Counted from the first letter of the stretch, positions 25,577 through 34,285 are shown. The stretch is DNA of 64,000 nt from Kineosporia aurantiaca JCM 3230 (GCA_000719025.1 JODP01000003.1:1-64000), one strand, 5' to 3'. Numbers and translations: made by a program. Notes: generated by a model from the sequence alone, not told the origin.

Positions 25577-28097
25577 AGCGGTCGGCCAGTTCCCGGGCGT
25601 GCAGGATCACCACCGGGTCCGGCCAGAACGCCGAGTGGAAGTGGGTCGGGGCCAGCACGGTGCCGTGGTCCGGCTCCAGCGACGGCGGGTCCAGGCTGAT
25701 CACGTCCACCTGCCGACACTGGGCCGGCCGCTCCCGCGGGGTCGGCAGACCGAACACCCAGCCACCGATGTAGTCGCTGCGGCGCACCACGTTCCGCCAC
25801 CGCGGGCGGGGCGGCTCCGGCGCCCGCAACGTGGGCGGAGTGGCCGGGTCTTCCGGCCCGCTCAGCAGTTCCTTCAGGGCCAGCGCGGCCTGGTAGCCGA
25901 AGTAGGCCGGGAAGGCGCGGCCGTACAGTCGGCGCAGCGGGGCAGCCAGGGTCAGCAGGGAGACCCGGTCGAGCACGGTCTCCGGGAGTTGGGCGATCAC
26001 CGCCGCGCTGATCGCCGTGCCCTGGCTGTACCCGGTCAGCAGCACGTGCCGGGGGATCACCTCGATCGCGCCGGAGGTCTCGCCCGGCACCGGGGTGGCG
26101 TGGCCGCCCTCGGTGCGGGATCCGGTGAGCACCCAGATCCGGTCGACCACCTCGGGCACCGCCTGCTCGGCGTAGCACGGCGGCGCGAGCGGATGGACGG
26201 CGCGGGGCCAGAAAGTGCCCACGTCCCAGATGATCCCGATGGTCTTGCAGGCGTTGGGCGATCGGATCTGGGCCCGCAGCAGCCAGACTCCGGAGGCGGC
26301 CAGCAGGGCCCCGATGAAGACACCGATCGTCGGCACCACCCCGGCCACCCCGAGGAAGGGCTGCGAGGTGTGGCTGATCGCCAGGCCCTCGAACACCCAG
26401 AAGAACGCCGCCCAGCAGATCGTCACGCCGGCGATCACCTCGGCCACGTGGTCGGTGAGCGAGGCCAGGGCCCAGGTCCGGGCCACCTTCTGCACCGCCG
26501 CCTCGGGCGCGTCCTTCTCGTGCTCCGGGTACCAGTCGACGACCGGATCCGGACCGCCGTCGAGGCCGCCGGGCCCGGCCGTCCGGGCCGCGAACCGCGC
26601 GGTCAGCCGTCGGTAGCGCCAATACAGCAGCCCTCCGATCAGCAGGATCGGGATCAGGTTGAACGCCGCTCCGGCCGAGTAGGCGAACGTCGAGTCCGGC
26701 AGCAGGATGGTGTTGGCCGGGTCGGCGTGCTGCTTGTGCAGGGACAGGCCGCCCGGCTCGCCGAACAGCCGGGCTGCGGAGAGGTTGAGCGAGGCCGTCA
26801 GGACGCCGCCGAGCAGCACCGCGAGCAGGGCCAGGACCGGCGCGGCGAATCCCCGCAGGAACGGTTTCCAGCCGTCCGGCGGTGCCGGCTCCGCGGACCG
26901 GGTCAGCAGCACCGCGACCAGCACCAGGAGCACCGCGAGCAGCCCGAACTGGATCACGGTGAGGGTGGTGACCGCGCCGAACAGGCCACGCGGAGCGTGC
27001 CGGGGATCCACCGGGGCGTTGTCCACCACCCAGGGCGAGGCCACCGTCCCGGCCAGCAGGACCAGTCCGGAGATCCAGGCCAGGGCCTTGAACCAGGTGG
27101 CGAAGCGGGCCACGTCGTCAACGCCGCCCACGGTGTCCCGGTCCGCCACGAACCCGGCCAGGACGATCGCGCCGACCAGGATCGCCGCCGAAACCCCCAG
27201 CTGAGCCTGCTGCCAGCGGCCGAAGGTGGGGGTGCAGCCGGCCAGGGCGAGCGAGATGGTGGCGAAGGCGACCGCGATGTGGGTGTTGCGCAGCCGGGCG
27301 GCCGAGGATGCACCCCGCCAAAACCCGCGGTCGCGCAGGGTCAGCCGACCGGAGGGCAGGTCCCCGTCCACCTGCTGGCCGGGCTCGTAGCTGCCGCGGT
27401 CGGTGCTGAACGCTTCGTAGTGGCCCGCGGTGGCCGCCCCGGCGTACCAGAGTGCGCAGATCACCGCGGCCACGGCGACGGTGGAGACCGACATCCGGGT
27501 CGCCGTCGAGGCGTCCGTGTACCAGCTCAGCCACCACCAGGAGGCGTCCAGCCGGGCCACCCCGTTCTGCCAGGCGATGGTCGAGTGGAACAAGGTGACC
27601 AGGCTGCCGACGAACTGCGCGGTCGCGGCCAGGGCGAGCAGCCGGACCACTACCCGGGCCAGGCCGTGGACGCTGCGCAACCGCCGGCCGCGGCTCTTCG
27701 CGTCGCCCGGCGGGAGCATGTAGTAGACGACGTTGTAGAGCATGAACGGCAGGAGCAGCAGCCAACAGGCGGAGATCAGGGCACGCCGGGTCAGGCCGCC
27801 CCAGACGTAGGCCTCCAGAGGCCAGGGCACCGACGGGCGGCCCACTCCGTCCGGGCTCCAGCGGCGGTAGAAGGCGGTCGCCCCCGAGCCACCCACCTGT
27901 AGGACGTTCGGATGCTCGAGCACGGTCGGGCCGGTACTGCCGGAGACCCCGTGGATCCGCAGCTCCAACGGCAGGGCGGGTTCGTCCTCCCACTGCTGGT
28001 CGACCAGGGCCCCGACCCGCGCGGCCTGGGCCGGGCTGGTCAGGTCGTTGCTCCCGTAGCCGTACGGACTCTGCAGACCTAGCGAGATACCTGGCAC
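25575..28097 (-). CDS. Large multi-TM protein with alpha/beta-hydrolase-like motif
   Basis: This 840-residue protein begins with a soluble segment containing LELRIHGVSGSTGP (a strand-HG oxyanion-like motif, about 44-57). It continues with roughly ten TM helices in several groups, and ends with a soluble segment containing LLTGYSQGTAIS, a Ser-nucleophile elbow of the GxSxG type, and THFHSAFWPDP, a possible His region. Together the two soluble ends look like one alpha/beta-hydrolase fold interrupted by a membrane domain. Related long 'integral membrane proteins' with RxHGVxG starts occur in Streptomyces, but I know of no assigned function. Lipase, esterase or acyltransferase activity is inferred only. 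A small overlapping antisense frame is a shadow. Confidence 0.85.
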   Translation of the reverse strand: MPGISLGLQSPYGYGSNDLTSPAQAARVGALVDQQWEDEPALPLELRIHGVSGSTGPTVLEHPNVLQVGGSGATAFYRRWSPDGVGRPSVPWPLEAYVWGGLTRRALISACWLLLLPFMLYNVVYYMLPPGDAKSRGRRLRSVHGLARVVVRLLALAATAQFVGSLVTLFHSTIAWQNGVARLDASWWWLSWYTDASTATRMSVSTVAVAAVICALWYAGAATAGHYEAFSTDRGSYEPGQQVDGDLPSGRLTLRDRGFWRGASSAARLRNTHIAVAFATISLALAGCTPTFGRWQQAQLGVSAAILVGAIVLAGFVADRDTVGGVDDVARFATWFKALAWISGLVLLAGTVASPWVVDNAPVDPRHAPRGLFGAVTTLTVIQFGLLAVLLVLVAVLLTRSAEPAPPDGWKPFLRGFAAPVLALLAVLLGGVLTASLNLSAARLFGEPGGLSLHKQHADPANTILLPDSTFAYSAGAAFNLIPILLIGGLLYWRYRRLTARFAARTAGPGGLDGGPDPVVDWYPEHEKDAPEAAVQKVARTWALASLTDHVAEVIAGVTICWAAFFWVFEGLAISHTSQPFLGVAGVVPTIGVFIGALLAASGVWLLRAQIRSPNACKTIGIIWDVGTFWPRAVHPLAPPCYAEQAVPEVVDRIWVLTGSRTEGGHATPVPGETSGAIEVIPRHVLLTGYSQGTAISAAVIAQLPETVLDRVSLLTLAAPLRRLYGRAFPAYFGYQAALALKELLSGPEDPATPPTLRAPEPPRPRWRNVVRRSDYIGGWVFGLPTPRERPAQCRQVDVISLDPPSLEPDHGTVLAPTHFHSAFWPDPVVILHARELADR

Positions 28098-28146
28098 GTC
28101 CTTGCGCCTCCCCCGATTGTTCGCGGTCCGGGCTCCAGCGGTCCGG

Positions 28147-28785
28147 TTACACCTGCGTCTTGCCCGCCGCGACGGCGAGCTGGTCGACCAGGTCGTTCAT
28201 CTCGTCCCCCGAGTGCCCCTTGACCCAGCGGAAGGAGATGTCCCCGCGGGCCCGGAAGGCCTCGATCAGCGGCTCCCAGAGGTCCCGGTTGGCGACCGGC
28301 TTCTTCTGGCTGTTCACCCAGCCGCGGGCCAGCCAACCCCGCCACCACTCGTCCCGGAAGCAGTTCACGACGTAGGTCGAGTCGCTGACCACGATCAGCG
28401 GACCCTCGAGCGCCTCGATCGCCCGCAGCGCGGCGCTGACCTCCATCCGCTGGTTGGTGGTCTTCGGCTCACCGCCGCTGCCCTGCCGGCCGTCCTTGGT
28501 GGCCCAGGCCCAGCCGCCGGGCCCGGGGTTGCCCGAACAGGCTCCGTCGGTCCAGACCTCGAGCGCGCCGTCGATCGCCGTCATGTCGGCCTTGCGCGCC
28601 TTGGTGCTGCGGGCCGGCTTGGCCGCCGGGGCCCCCAGCTCGGGCAGCAGCGTCTCGTTCTCGCTGGCGGCGACCACGCAGCCGGTGTGCACCCACTTCC
28701 CGGAGGCCTTGGAGATCTCCTCGCCGGGCATGATCCGGACCGAGCACTGGGCGCAGGTCGTGGGGAAACGGGCGGTCATCGGCAT
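28147..28785 (-). CDS. rnhA: Ribonuclease HI with N-terminal zinc-finger-like segment
   Basis: This 212-residue enzyme cleaves RNA in RNA:DNA hybrids. The catalytic residues are visible: Asp80 (WTDGACSGNPGPGGW), Glu115 (MEVSAAL), Asp135 (VVSDSTYV), His191/Asp198 (KGHSGDEMNDLVD). Usual bacterial RNase HI is about 155 residues. Here an extra 70-residue N-terminus carries CAQCSVRI...HTGC, a CxxC...HxxC zinc-ribbon-like element also seen in some actinobacterial RNase H proteins. No Shine-Dalgarno precedes ATG 28785 or the in-frame ATG 28779. The gene ends 50 bp before the start of the 840-residue protein's gene. Confidence 0.94.
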   Translation of the reverse strand: MPMTARFPTTCAQCSVRIMPGEEISKASGKWVHTGCVVAASENETLLPELGAPAAKPARSTKARKADMTAIDGALEVWTDGACSGNPGPGGWAWATKDGRQGSGGEPKTTNQRMEVSAALRAIEALEGPLIVVSDSTYVVNCFRDEWWRGWLARGWVNSQKKPVANRDLWEPLIEAFRARGDISFRWVKGHSGDEMNDLVDQLAVAAGKTQV

Positions 28786-29084
28786 CGCGCCAGTCTAGGC
28801 AGAGCAGAACCACTGGAATGGAGGACGCCGGTGGCCGCCGTGGCGGCCGGGTCACCACCGGCATCCGTCTGCGGTTTCCCCTACCGCCCGAGCATGATTC
28901 GCTTTTACCCCGGGGAAGGCTCGTCGCACGTTGTCCGAAGTGAACGCCGACTGAACGGTCGTGCTCCGAGAGATGGCCAGGAGTTGTTCATCTTGGTTGT
29001 TTATGGTGGCGACATCCGGTACCGACGAACTGAGGTACCGGCACGACTACCAGGGCCGACGAAACCCTACGGAAGGACCCATCA

Positions 29085-30737
29085 GTGGCGGCGGGAACTC
29101 ATCACGAGATCGAGATCAAGCTGGACGCCGATCCGGAGTTCGCTCTTCCCGACCTGTCCACGCTGCCCGGGGTCGGCTCGGTCGGCGAGGCCGGAGTGCA
29201 CCAGCTCGAGGCCACCTACCTGGACAGCGAGGACTATCGGCTGATCCGCGGCGGGAGCACGCTGCGCCGCCGGACCGGCGGGGACGACGCCGGCTGGCAC
29301 CTCAAGCTCAAGCAGCCGATCAAGGGCGATGCGGACAGCCGACTGGAGATCCAGAGGCCGCTCGGCCGCAGCGTGCGCACCGTGCCGGCGGCCCTGCTCG
29401 GCCTGGTCCGGGTGCAGTTGCGGGGCGCCGCGGTGGGTCCGGTCGCCCTCATCTCCACCACCCGCACCGTGCGCGAGCTGCACGCCGAGGACGGCACGGT
29501 GCTCGCCGAGGTGGCCGACGACCTGGTGTCGGCCCACTCGCTGGGTGCGGAGACCACCGCCACCTCCTGGCGGGAGATCGAGGTGGAGCTGGTCAACGGC
29601 GACCTGGACCTGCTCGAGGCGGCCCGGCAGGCGCTCCTCGCGGCCGGCGCCCGGCCCTCCGACGTGAACTCGAAGATCAGCCGCGCCCTCGGCGACCGGC
29701 TCGGCGCCCCGGCCACCCGGGAAGCCGTGGAGACCGTCGAGGACCTCCTGATCGAGCCGGTCAAGCCCAAGAAGGCCGGTAAGAAGAAGACCGCCAAGGC
29801 GCTGCGGACCGTCCCGGTCCGCAAGCCGGTGGAGACCGTCGTGGTCGCCCCGATCGCGGCCGGGGACGTCGCCCAGGAGTACCTGACCGCCCAGTTCGCC
29901 CAGCTGGTGGCCATGGACCCGCGGGTCCGGCTGAACCAGGAGGACGCGGTCCACCAGATGCGGGTGGCCACCCGCCGGCTGCGCACCGCGCTGGCCACCT
30001 TCCGGCCGGTGTTCGCCCCGGACTCGGTCACCGAACTGCGCAACGAGCTGCAGTGGCTCGGCTCGGACGTGCTCGGCCCGGTCCGGGACGCCGAGGTGAT
30101 CCGGGAGAAGCTGCTGGCCGACATCGCCGAGCTGCCCGCCGAGCTGGTGCTCGGCCCGGTCGCCCGGCGGATCCGGCTGGAGCTGAACGCCGAGTACAAG
30201 ACGTCGCACAAGTCTGCGATCGCCGAGCTCGACGGCGACCGGTACCTGGCCCTGGTCGAGGCACTGGACGCGTTCGTCACCGATCCGCCGTTCACCGCGG
30301 AGGCCAGCGACCCGGCCGAGCAGGTGCTGCGCAAGCTGGTCCGCAAGTCCGTCCGCCGGGTGCGCGACCAGGCCGCGCTGCTGGCCGGGGAGGTCGTCGG
30401 CAGCCCCGAGCACGACTTCCACCTGCACGAGGTGCGGATCAAGGCCAAGCGGGCCCGGTACACCGCCGAGGCGGCCAAGCCGGTGGTCGGCAAGCCGGCC
30501 AAGACGCTCGCCACCGCCATGGAGGGCCTGCAGGAGACGCTGGGCGACCACCAGGACGGCGTGGTCCAGCGGCAGTGGCTGCGCGAGCTCGCGGTCCGGG
30601 CCTTCGGTGCCGGTGAGAACGGATTCACCTTCGGTCTGCTGCACGGCCGGATCGCCGGGGCCGCCGAGCACGACGAGAAGTTGTTCAGCGCGGCGTGGGA
30701 TCAGGCGCAGGCTGCCACCGCCGTCTGGCCCGGCTGA
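29085..30737 (+). CDS. CYTH and CHAD domain protein
   Basis: This 550-residue protein has an N-terminal CYTH (triphosphate tunnel) domain with the ExExK signature (HEIEIKL) and alternating acidic/basic strands (about 1-205). A Lys/Pro-rich linker (KPKKAGKKKTAK) follows, then a CHAD domain (about 275-540) with conserved His/Arg helices (HQMRVATRRLR, HEVRIKAKRARY, LGDHQD). CYTH domains act on triphosphates or inorganic polyphosphate, and CHAD domains bind polyphosphate granules. A polyphosphate-related role is therefore likely, with the exact reaction unknown. GTG 29085 follows GGAAGGA. The 300-bp upstream gap 28786-29084 shows no gene. Confidence 0.93.
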   Translation: MAAGTHHEIEIKLDADPEFALPDLSTLPGVGSVGEAGVHQLEATYLDSEDYRLIRGGSTLRRRTGGDDAGWHLKLKQPIKGDADSRLEIQRPLGRSVRTVPAALLGLVRVQLRGAAVGPVALISTTRTVRELHAEDGTVLAEVADDLVSAHSLGAETTATSWREIEVELVNGDLDLLEAARQALLAAGARPSDVNSKISRALGDRLGAPATREAVETVEDLLIEPVKPKKAGKKKTAKALRTVPVRKPVETVVVAPIAAGDVAQEYLTAQFAQLVAMDPRVRLNQEDAVHQMRVATRRLRTALATFRPVFAPDSVTELRNELQWLGSDVLGPVRDAEVIREKLLADIAELPAELVLGPVARRIRLELNAEYKTSHKSAIAELDGDRYLALVEALDAFVTDPPFTAEASDPAEQVLRKLVRKSVRRVRDQAALLAGEVVGSPEHDFHLHEVRIKAKRARYTAEAAKPVVGKPAKTLATAMEGLQETLGDHQDGVVQRQWLRELAVRAFGAGENGFTFGLLHGRIAGAAEHDEKLFSAAWDQAQAATAVWPG

Positions 30738-30897
30738 CGGAAATCTTGCGAAACCGCCGGTCGGTGGCCGTAAATCACCGATCGGCGGGGCAACCGGGAA
30801 ATACCGGACGGGTGGTAATCCGCTGGCGGAGCCGGGGCCCGGCGCTTGTAAGGTCACTTCCGGCAGATGCCATCAGCAGCTCCCCGGGAAGGACACC

Positions 30898-32175
30898 ATG
30901 ACCACCGACATGGGCGCACAGGAACTCACCGCGCTCCTCGACCAGGCTCGTCAGGACTACGCGGAACTGGCCGGCCGCGGCCTCAAGCTCGACATCACCC
31001 GCGGCAAGCCGGCCGCCGACCAGCTCGATCTGGCCGACGAGCTGCTCACCCTTCCCGGGGCTAAGACGTTCAAGGCGGCCGACGGCACGGACACCCGCAA
31101 CTACGGCGGGCTCAACGGCCTGCTCGAGCTGCGCCAGATCTTCGCCGGCGTGCTCCAGGTGCCGGTCGGCCAGCTGATCGCGGCCGGCAACTCCAGCCTC
31201 GAGCTGATGCACGACGCGTTCGTGCACGCCCTGCTCAGCAAGGTCCCGGGGGCCGAGTCCCGCTGGGTGGACCAGGAGCCGATCAAGTTCCTCGCCCCGG
31301 TCCCCGGCTACGACCGGCACTTCTCGATCTGCCAGCGCTTCGGGATCGAGATGATCCCGGTCCCGATGACCGACGACGGCCCGGACATGGATGTGGTCAC
31401 CCGCCTGGTGGCGGAAGACGCGTCGATCAAGGGCATCTGGTGCATCCCGAAGTACAGCAACCCGACCGGCACCGTGTACTCCGACGACACCGTCCGGCAG
31501 CTGGCCGAGATGCCCACCGCCGCGCCGGATTTCCGGATCTTCTGGGACAACGCCTACGTCGTGCACCACCTGACCGACGAGCGGGTCGAGATCGCCGACC
31601 TGCTGGCCCTGGCCACCGCGGCCGGGAACGCCGACCGGGTGCTGATCTTCGGCTCCACCTCGAAGATCACCTTCGCCGGAGCCGGCGTCGGCTTCTTCGG
31701 GGCGTCCGAGGCCAACCTGAAGTGGTGGCTGGCCAACCTGAGCAAGCGCTCGATCGGCCCGGACAAGATCAACCAGCTCCGGCACGCCACCTTCCTCGGC
31801 AGCGAGGAGGGGGTGCTGGCGCACATGGCCAGGCACCGCGAGCTGATCGGGCCCAAGTTCGAGGCCACCCTGCGGATCCTCGAGGAGCAGCTCGGCGGCA
31901 CCGGCCTGGCCAGCTGGACCAAGCCCAAGGGCGGGTACTTCATCACCCTGACCGTGCCCGAGGGCTGCGCCACCGACGTGGTCGCCCGGGCCGGCGAGAT
32001 CGGGGTCGTGCTGACCCCGGCCGGGGCAACCCACCCGCTGGGCCAGGACCCGCAGGACGCGGTGATCCGGATCGCCCCGACCTTCCCCACCCAGGAGGAC
32101 CTCGAGGCCGCCGTCCTGGCCCTGACCACCTGCGTCAAGCTGGTCGGTTACGAGCAGAAGGCCAAACAGCAGTAA
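30898..32175 (+). CDS. Aspartate aminotransferase (AspT subgroup Ic-like)
   Basis: This 425-residue PLP enzyme is of the MocR-like aminotransferase family found in Corynebacterium and relatives (Asp_aminotransf, subgroup Ic). Key motifs are ITRGKPAADQLDLA near the N-terminus, YGGLNGLLELRQIF, CIPKYSNPTGTVY, DNAYVVHHL and the PLP lysine in STSKITFAGAGVGFF. A C-terminal Arg (IRIAPTFP) should hold the substrate carboxylate. It interconverts aspartate/2-oxoglutarate with oxaloacetate/glutamate. ATG 30898 follows GGGAAGGA. It ends at a strong terminator that insulates it from trpS. Confidence 0.93.
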   Translation: MTTDMGAQELTALLDQARQDYAELAGRGLKLDITRGKPAADQLDLADELLTLPGAKTFKAADGTDTRNYGGLNGLLELRQIFAGVLQVPVGQLIAAGNSSLELMHDAFVHALLSKVPGAESRWVDQEPIKFLAPVPGYDRHFSICQRFGIEMIPVPMTDDGPDMDVVTRLVAEDASIKGIWCIPKYSNPTGTVYSDDTVRQLAEMPTAAPDFRIFWDNAYVVHHLTDERVEIADLLALATAAGNADRVLIFGSTSKITFAGAGVGFFGASEANLKWWLANLSKRSIGPDKINQLRHATFLGSEEGVLAHMARHRELIGPKFEATLRILEEQLGGTGLASWTKPKGGYFITLTVPEGCATDVVARAGEIGVVLTPAGATHPLGQDPQDAVIRIAPTFPTQEDLEAAVLALTTCVKLVGYEQKAKQQ

Positions 32176-32187
32176 CTGAGGACGTTC

Positions 32188-32217
32188 GGGGGCCCGGTCG
32201 GCGACCGGGCCCCCTTT
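32188..32217 (+). terminator. Rho-independent terminator
   Basis: A perfect 12-bp stem (GGGGGCCCGGTC / GACCGGGCCCCC) with a 3-base loop followed by TTT lies 13 bp after the aminotransferase stop. Confidence 0.88.
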
Positions 32218-32221
32218 CGCG

Positions 32222-32320
32222 TATCGTCATCTTTGTGCTGACGAATCCGCGCACCTGGTGGCAGTCGCCGTAATCGGTGGCTGCGACCTGTCATGTCCGA
32301 GCCGCCCAGGGCGGTTCGGG
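32222..32320 (+). promoter_or_regulatory. Tryptophan attenuator upstream of trpS
   Basis: A -10-like TATCGT (32222-32227) is followed 7 bases later by the GTG of a Trp-Trp leader peptide. Three mutually exclusive pairings follow. 1:2 is CAGTCGCCG (32262-32270) with CGGTGGCTG (32275-32283), its loop containing the leader stop codon. 2:3 is GGTGGCT (32276-32282) with AGCCGCC (32300-32306), plus GAC/GTC inside. 3:4 is CCGAGCCGC (32297-32305) with GCGGTTCGG (32311-32319). A ribosome stalled at the Trp codons would cover segment 1, allow 2:3 and prevent the 3:4 terminator. The 3:4 stem lacks a T-tract. Ribosome-mediated attenuation is documented for the auxiliary Streptomyces TrpRS; its operation here is inferred. 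Confidence 0.8.
32235..32273 (+). CDS. TrpS leader peptide with tandem Trp codons
   Basis: GTG CTG ACG AAT CCG CGC encodes MLTNPR, followed by Thr, two adjacent TGG codons, Gln, Ser, Pro and TAA: a 12-residue peptide MLTNPRTWWQSP. No Shine-Dalgarno precedes it, and the TATCGT box ends 7 bases before the GTG, so the mRNA is probably leaderless. Two consecutive Trp codons in such a short frame, exactly ahead of alternative hairpins and a Trp-tRNA synthetase gene, are the classic sign of an attenuator leader. Confidence 0.78.
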   Translation: MLTNPRTWWQSP

Positions 32321-32367
32321 CGATCGGCCCGGCGTGTTCGTGGGTGGCAGCTTCCTGAGGAGCTCCA

Positions 32368-33435
32368 ATGTCCACCCTCACTGCCTCCGCCCCAACCGCC
32401 TCCGTCCGCGGCGCCCAGCAGCGCAGCGCCGACCTCGAGCGGGAAATTGCCGCCGATCCGGGGCTTTTCCGGATCCTGACCGGCGATCGGCCCACCGGCC
32501 CCCTGCACCTGGGCCACCACTTCGGCACGCTGGCCAACCGGGTCCGCCTGCAGGCCGCCGGCGTCGAGGTCTTCGTGATCATTGCCGATTATCAGGTGAT
32601 CACCGACCGGGACGTGGCCGGCGATCTGCGCGGGAACGTCCGCGAACTGCTGCTCGACTATCTGGCCGCCGGAATAGACACCTGGGCAACGATCTTCACC
32701 CACAGTGCGGTACCGGCGCTCAATCATCTGATGCTGCCGTTCCTCAGCCTGATGAGCGTCGCCGAGCTGCAGCGCAATCCCACCGTCAAGGCCGAGACCG
32801 CCGCCACCGGCGGACGCGGCATGAGTGGGCTGATGCTCACCTATCCGGTCCACCAGGCGGCCGACATCCTTTTCTGTGGAGCCAATCTCATGCCGGTCGG
32901 CCAGGATCAGCTACCCCACCTGGAGACCACTCGCCTGATCGCGCGGCGCTTCAACGAGCGCTACGGAGCCGTGCTGAGCGAGCCCGAAGCCCTGCTGTCG
33001 GCGGCGCCCCTGCTCCTGGGCACCGATGGCGCGAAGATGAGCAAGAGCGCGGGCAATGCCATCTCCCTGCGGGCGAGCGAGGATGAGACCGCACGGCTGA
33101 TCCGATCGGCGAAAACCGACGCCGAACGCCACATCACCTACGATCCGGTGCATCGGCCGGAGGTCTCCAGCTTGCTCCTGACCGCCGCCCTCTGCCTCGG
33201 CGTCACCCCCGAATCACTGGCTCCGGAAATTGGGGACGCCGGGAGCGCGGGTCTCAAGCGGGTGGTCACCGAGGCCGTCAACGAGCACCTGCGGCCCCTG
33301 CGCGCGCGTCGGGCCGAACTGGCGGATGCCGACGATTACCTATGGGACCGACTGCGCCGAGGTAATGAGCGGGCCAACCAGGTGGCCGACCGCACGCTCC
33401 AGGCCGTGCGGGAGGCGATGGGCATGAACTACTGA
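32368..33435 (+). CDS. trpS: Tryptophanyl-tRNA synthetase, probably auxiliary
   Basis: This 355-residue class I synthetase charges tRNA-Trp. The HIGH motif is H47LGH (PLHLGHHFG) and KMSKS is at 223-227; GRGMSGLMLTYPVHQAADIL and LMPVGQDQLPHLE complete the TrpRS core. ATG 32368 follows GAGGAG. Codon usage is less GC3-biased than in the aminotransferase next door (many ATT, GAT and AAT codons), consistent with a transferred second copy. Streptomyces have an auxiliary TrpRS, induced through attenuation, that gives indolmycin resistance; the attenuator here suggests the same kind of gene. Resistance is inferred, not shown. Confidence 0.93.
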   Translation: MSTLTASAPTASVRGAQQRSADLEREIAADPGLFRILTGDRPTGPLHLGHHFGTLANRVRLQAAGVEVFVIIADYQVITDRDVAGDLRGNVRELLLDYLAAGIDTWATIFTHSAVPALNHLMLPFLSLMSVAELQRNPTVKAETAATGGRGMSGLMLTYPVHQAADILFCGANLMPVGQDQLPHLETTRLIARRFNERYGAVLSEPEALLSAAPLLLGTDGAKMSKSAGNAISLRASEDETARLIRSAKTDAERHITYDPVHRPEVSSLLLTAALCLGVTPESLAPEIGDAGSAGLKRVVTEAVNEHLRPLRARRAELADADDYLWDRLRRGNERANQVADRTLQAVREAMGMNY

Positions 33436-33468
33436 ACGGCGCCGGGCCACACCGGCGCGGCGCCGTTC
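33434..33468. terminator. Terminator hairpin after trpS
   Basis: A perfect 11-bp repeat GAACGGCGCCG / CGGCGCCGTTC with a 13-base loop overlaps the trpS stop codon. It lies between trpS and the convergent gene ending at 33479, so it may work in both directions. Confidence 0.75.
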
Positions 33469-33478
33469 GTCCAAAAAA

Positions 33479-34195
33479 TCAGACCTGCGAAGCAATCTCG
33501 GTGCTGCAGGTTTTGCTGCTGGCCAGGTTGTCCAGGGCCTTGAGGGCCTTGGCCCGGGACGGGTAACGCTTGACGGTGCTGGCCCCGTTCGTGGCCTTGC
33601 CCCCGTTGGCGCTGACCTTCAGCACGGTCTGCTGGACCGACCAGGCCTTCTTGTACTTGGTGTTGTGGCCCAGGGTCAGGGCGTTCAGGTCGGTGTAGTC
33701 GTCGTCGGCGAGGCAGCCCAGGTCCCGGTACGGCGAGGAGAACCCGCGGTTGAAGCCGATCTGGTCGCCCTTGCCGTCCACGGTCTTCTTCAGCTTGCAG
33801 TTGGCCAACCCGGACACGTAGGTGGTCCGGCCCTGCTCGACCAGCGCGACCACGTCGTTGGCCAGGTGTACGGCGAAGACGCCGACCTCGGGGCCACCGG
33901 CATTCGCGATCTTCTGCGAGAAGACCGCCCCGCTGGCGGTCTGGAAGCCCTTCCGGTCATCGCTGACCCAGACCTTGTCGTTGCGGCCGTCGCCGTCCAC
34001 GTCCCCGGCATCGGCCTTGGCGGCCCCCTTCGGCACGTGCTTGCCGGTCGGAGCGCAGCCCTTGCTGCTCGCTGTGGTGAGTGCCGTACCACCGGTCGCG
34101 GCATGCGCGGTCGCGGCGAAACCCAGGCTTCCTGCGGTCAGGGCGCCCGCCCCCAGCATCGCGGCGACGGTCTTGGTTCCCAGTGTCCTGCGCAC
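33479..34195 (-). CDS. Secreted protein with Ca-binding-like DxDGDG motif
   Basis: This 238-residue exported protein has a Sec signal peptide (about 1-33) ending in TAHA-AT. The mature part has DVDGDGRNDKVWVSDD, an FG-GAP/EF-like Asp loop, and Cys residues in SKGCAPTG, ANCKL, LGCLADD and KTCSTE that could form disulfides. It aligns in order with the lipoprotein at 56384-57226, which has DLDGDGAQDEVWLADK and the same downstream blocks, so the two are paralogues. Function is unknown; the fold may be a partial beta-propeller or integrin-like repeat. GTG 34195 follows GGGAGGA. A consensus Crp-type site lies about 90 bp upstream. Confidence 0.85.
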   Translation of the reverse strand: MRRTLGTKTVAAMLGAGALTAGSLGFAATAHAATGGTALTTASSKGCAPTGKHVPKGAAKADAGDVDGDGRNDKVWVSDDRKGFQTASGAVFSQKIANAGGPEVGVFAVHLANDVVALVEQGRTTYVSGLANCKLKKTVDGKGDQIGFNRGFSSPYRDLGCLADDDYTDLNALTLGHNTKYKKAWSVQQTVLKVSANGGKATNGASTVKRYPSRAKALKALDNLASSKTCSTEIASQV

Positions 34196-34285
34196 GGTGA
34201 TCCTCCCTGCTGATGATCAGCGGACCAGGTCCGCCTTACAGAGGAGTGAGATGCGGCTGGGATGGGAAAGGGTCGCGACTGGCCC

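Noticed and set aside
25599..27902. Plus-strand open frame of about 770 codons opposite the 840-residue membrane protein
   Set aside because: Antisense shadow; no hydrophobic or domain pattern, whereas the minus strand encodes clear TM helices.
29082..30857. Minus-strand open frame opposite CYTH-CHAD
   Set aside because: The plus strand has the ExExK and CHAD motifs and a good ribosome site; the minus frame is compositional.
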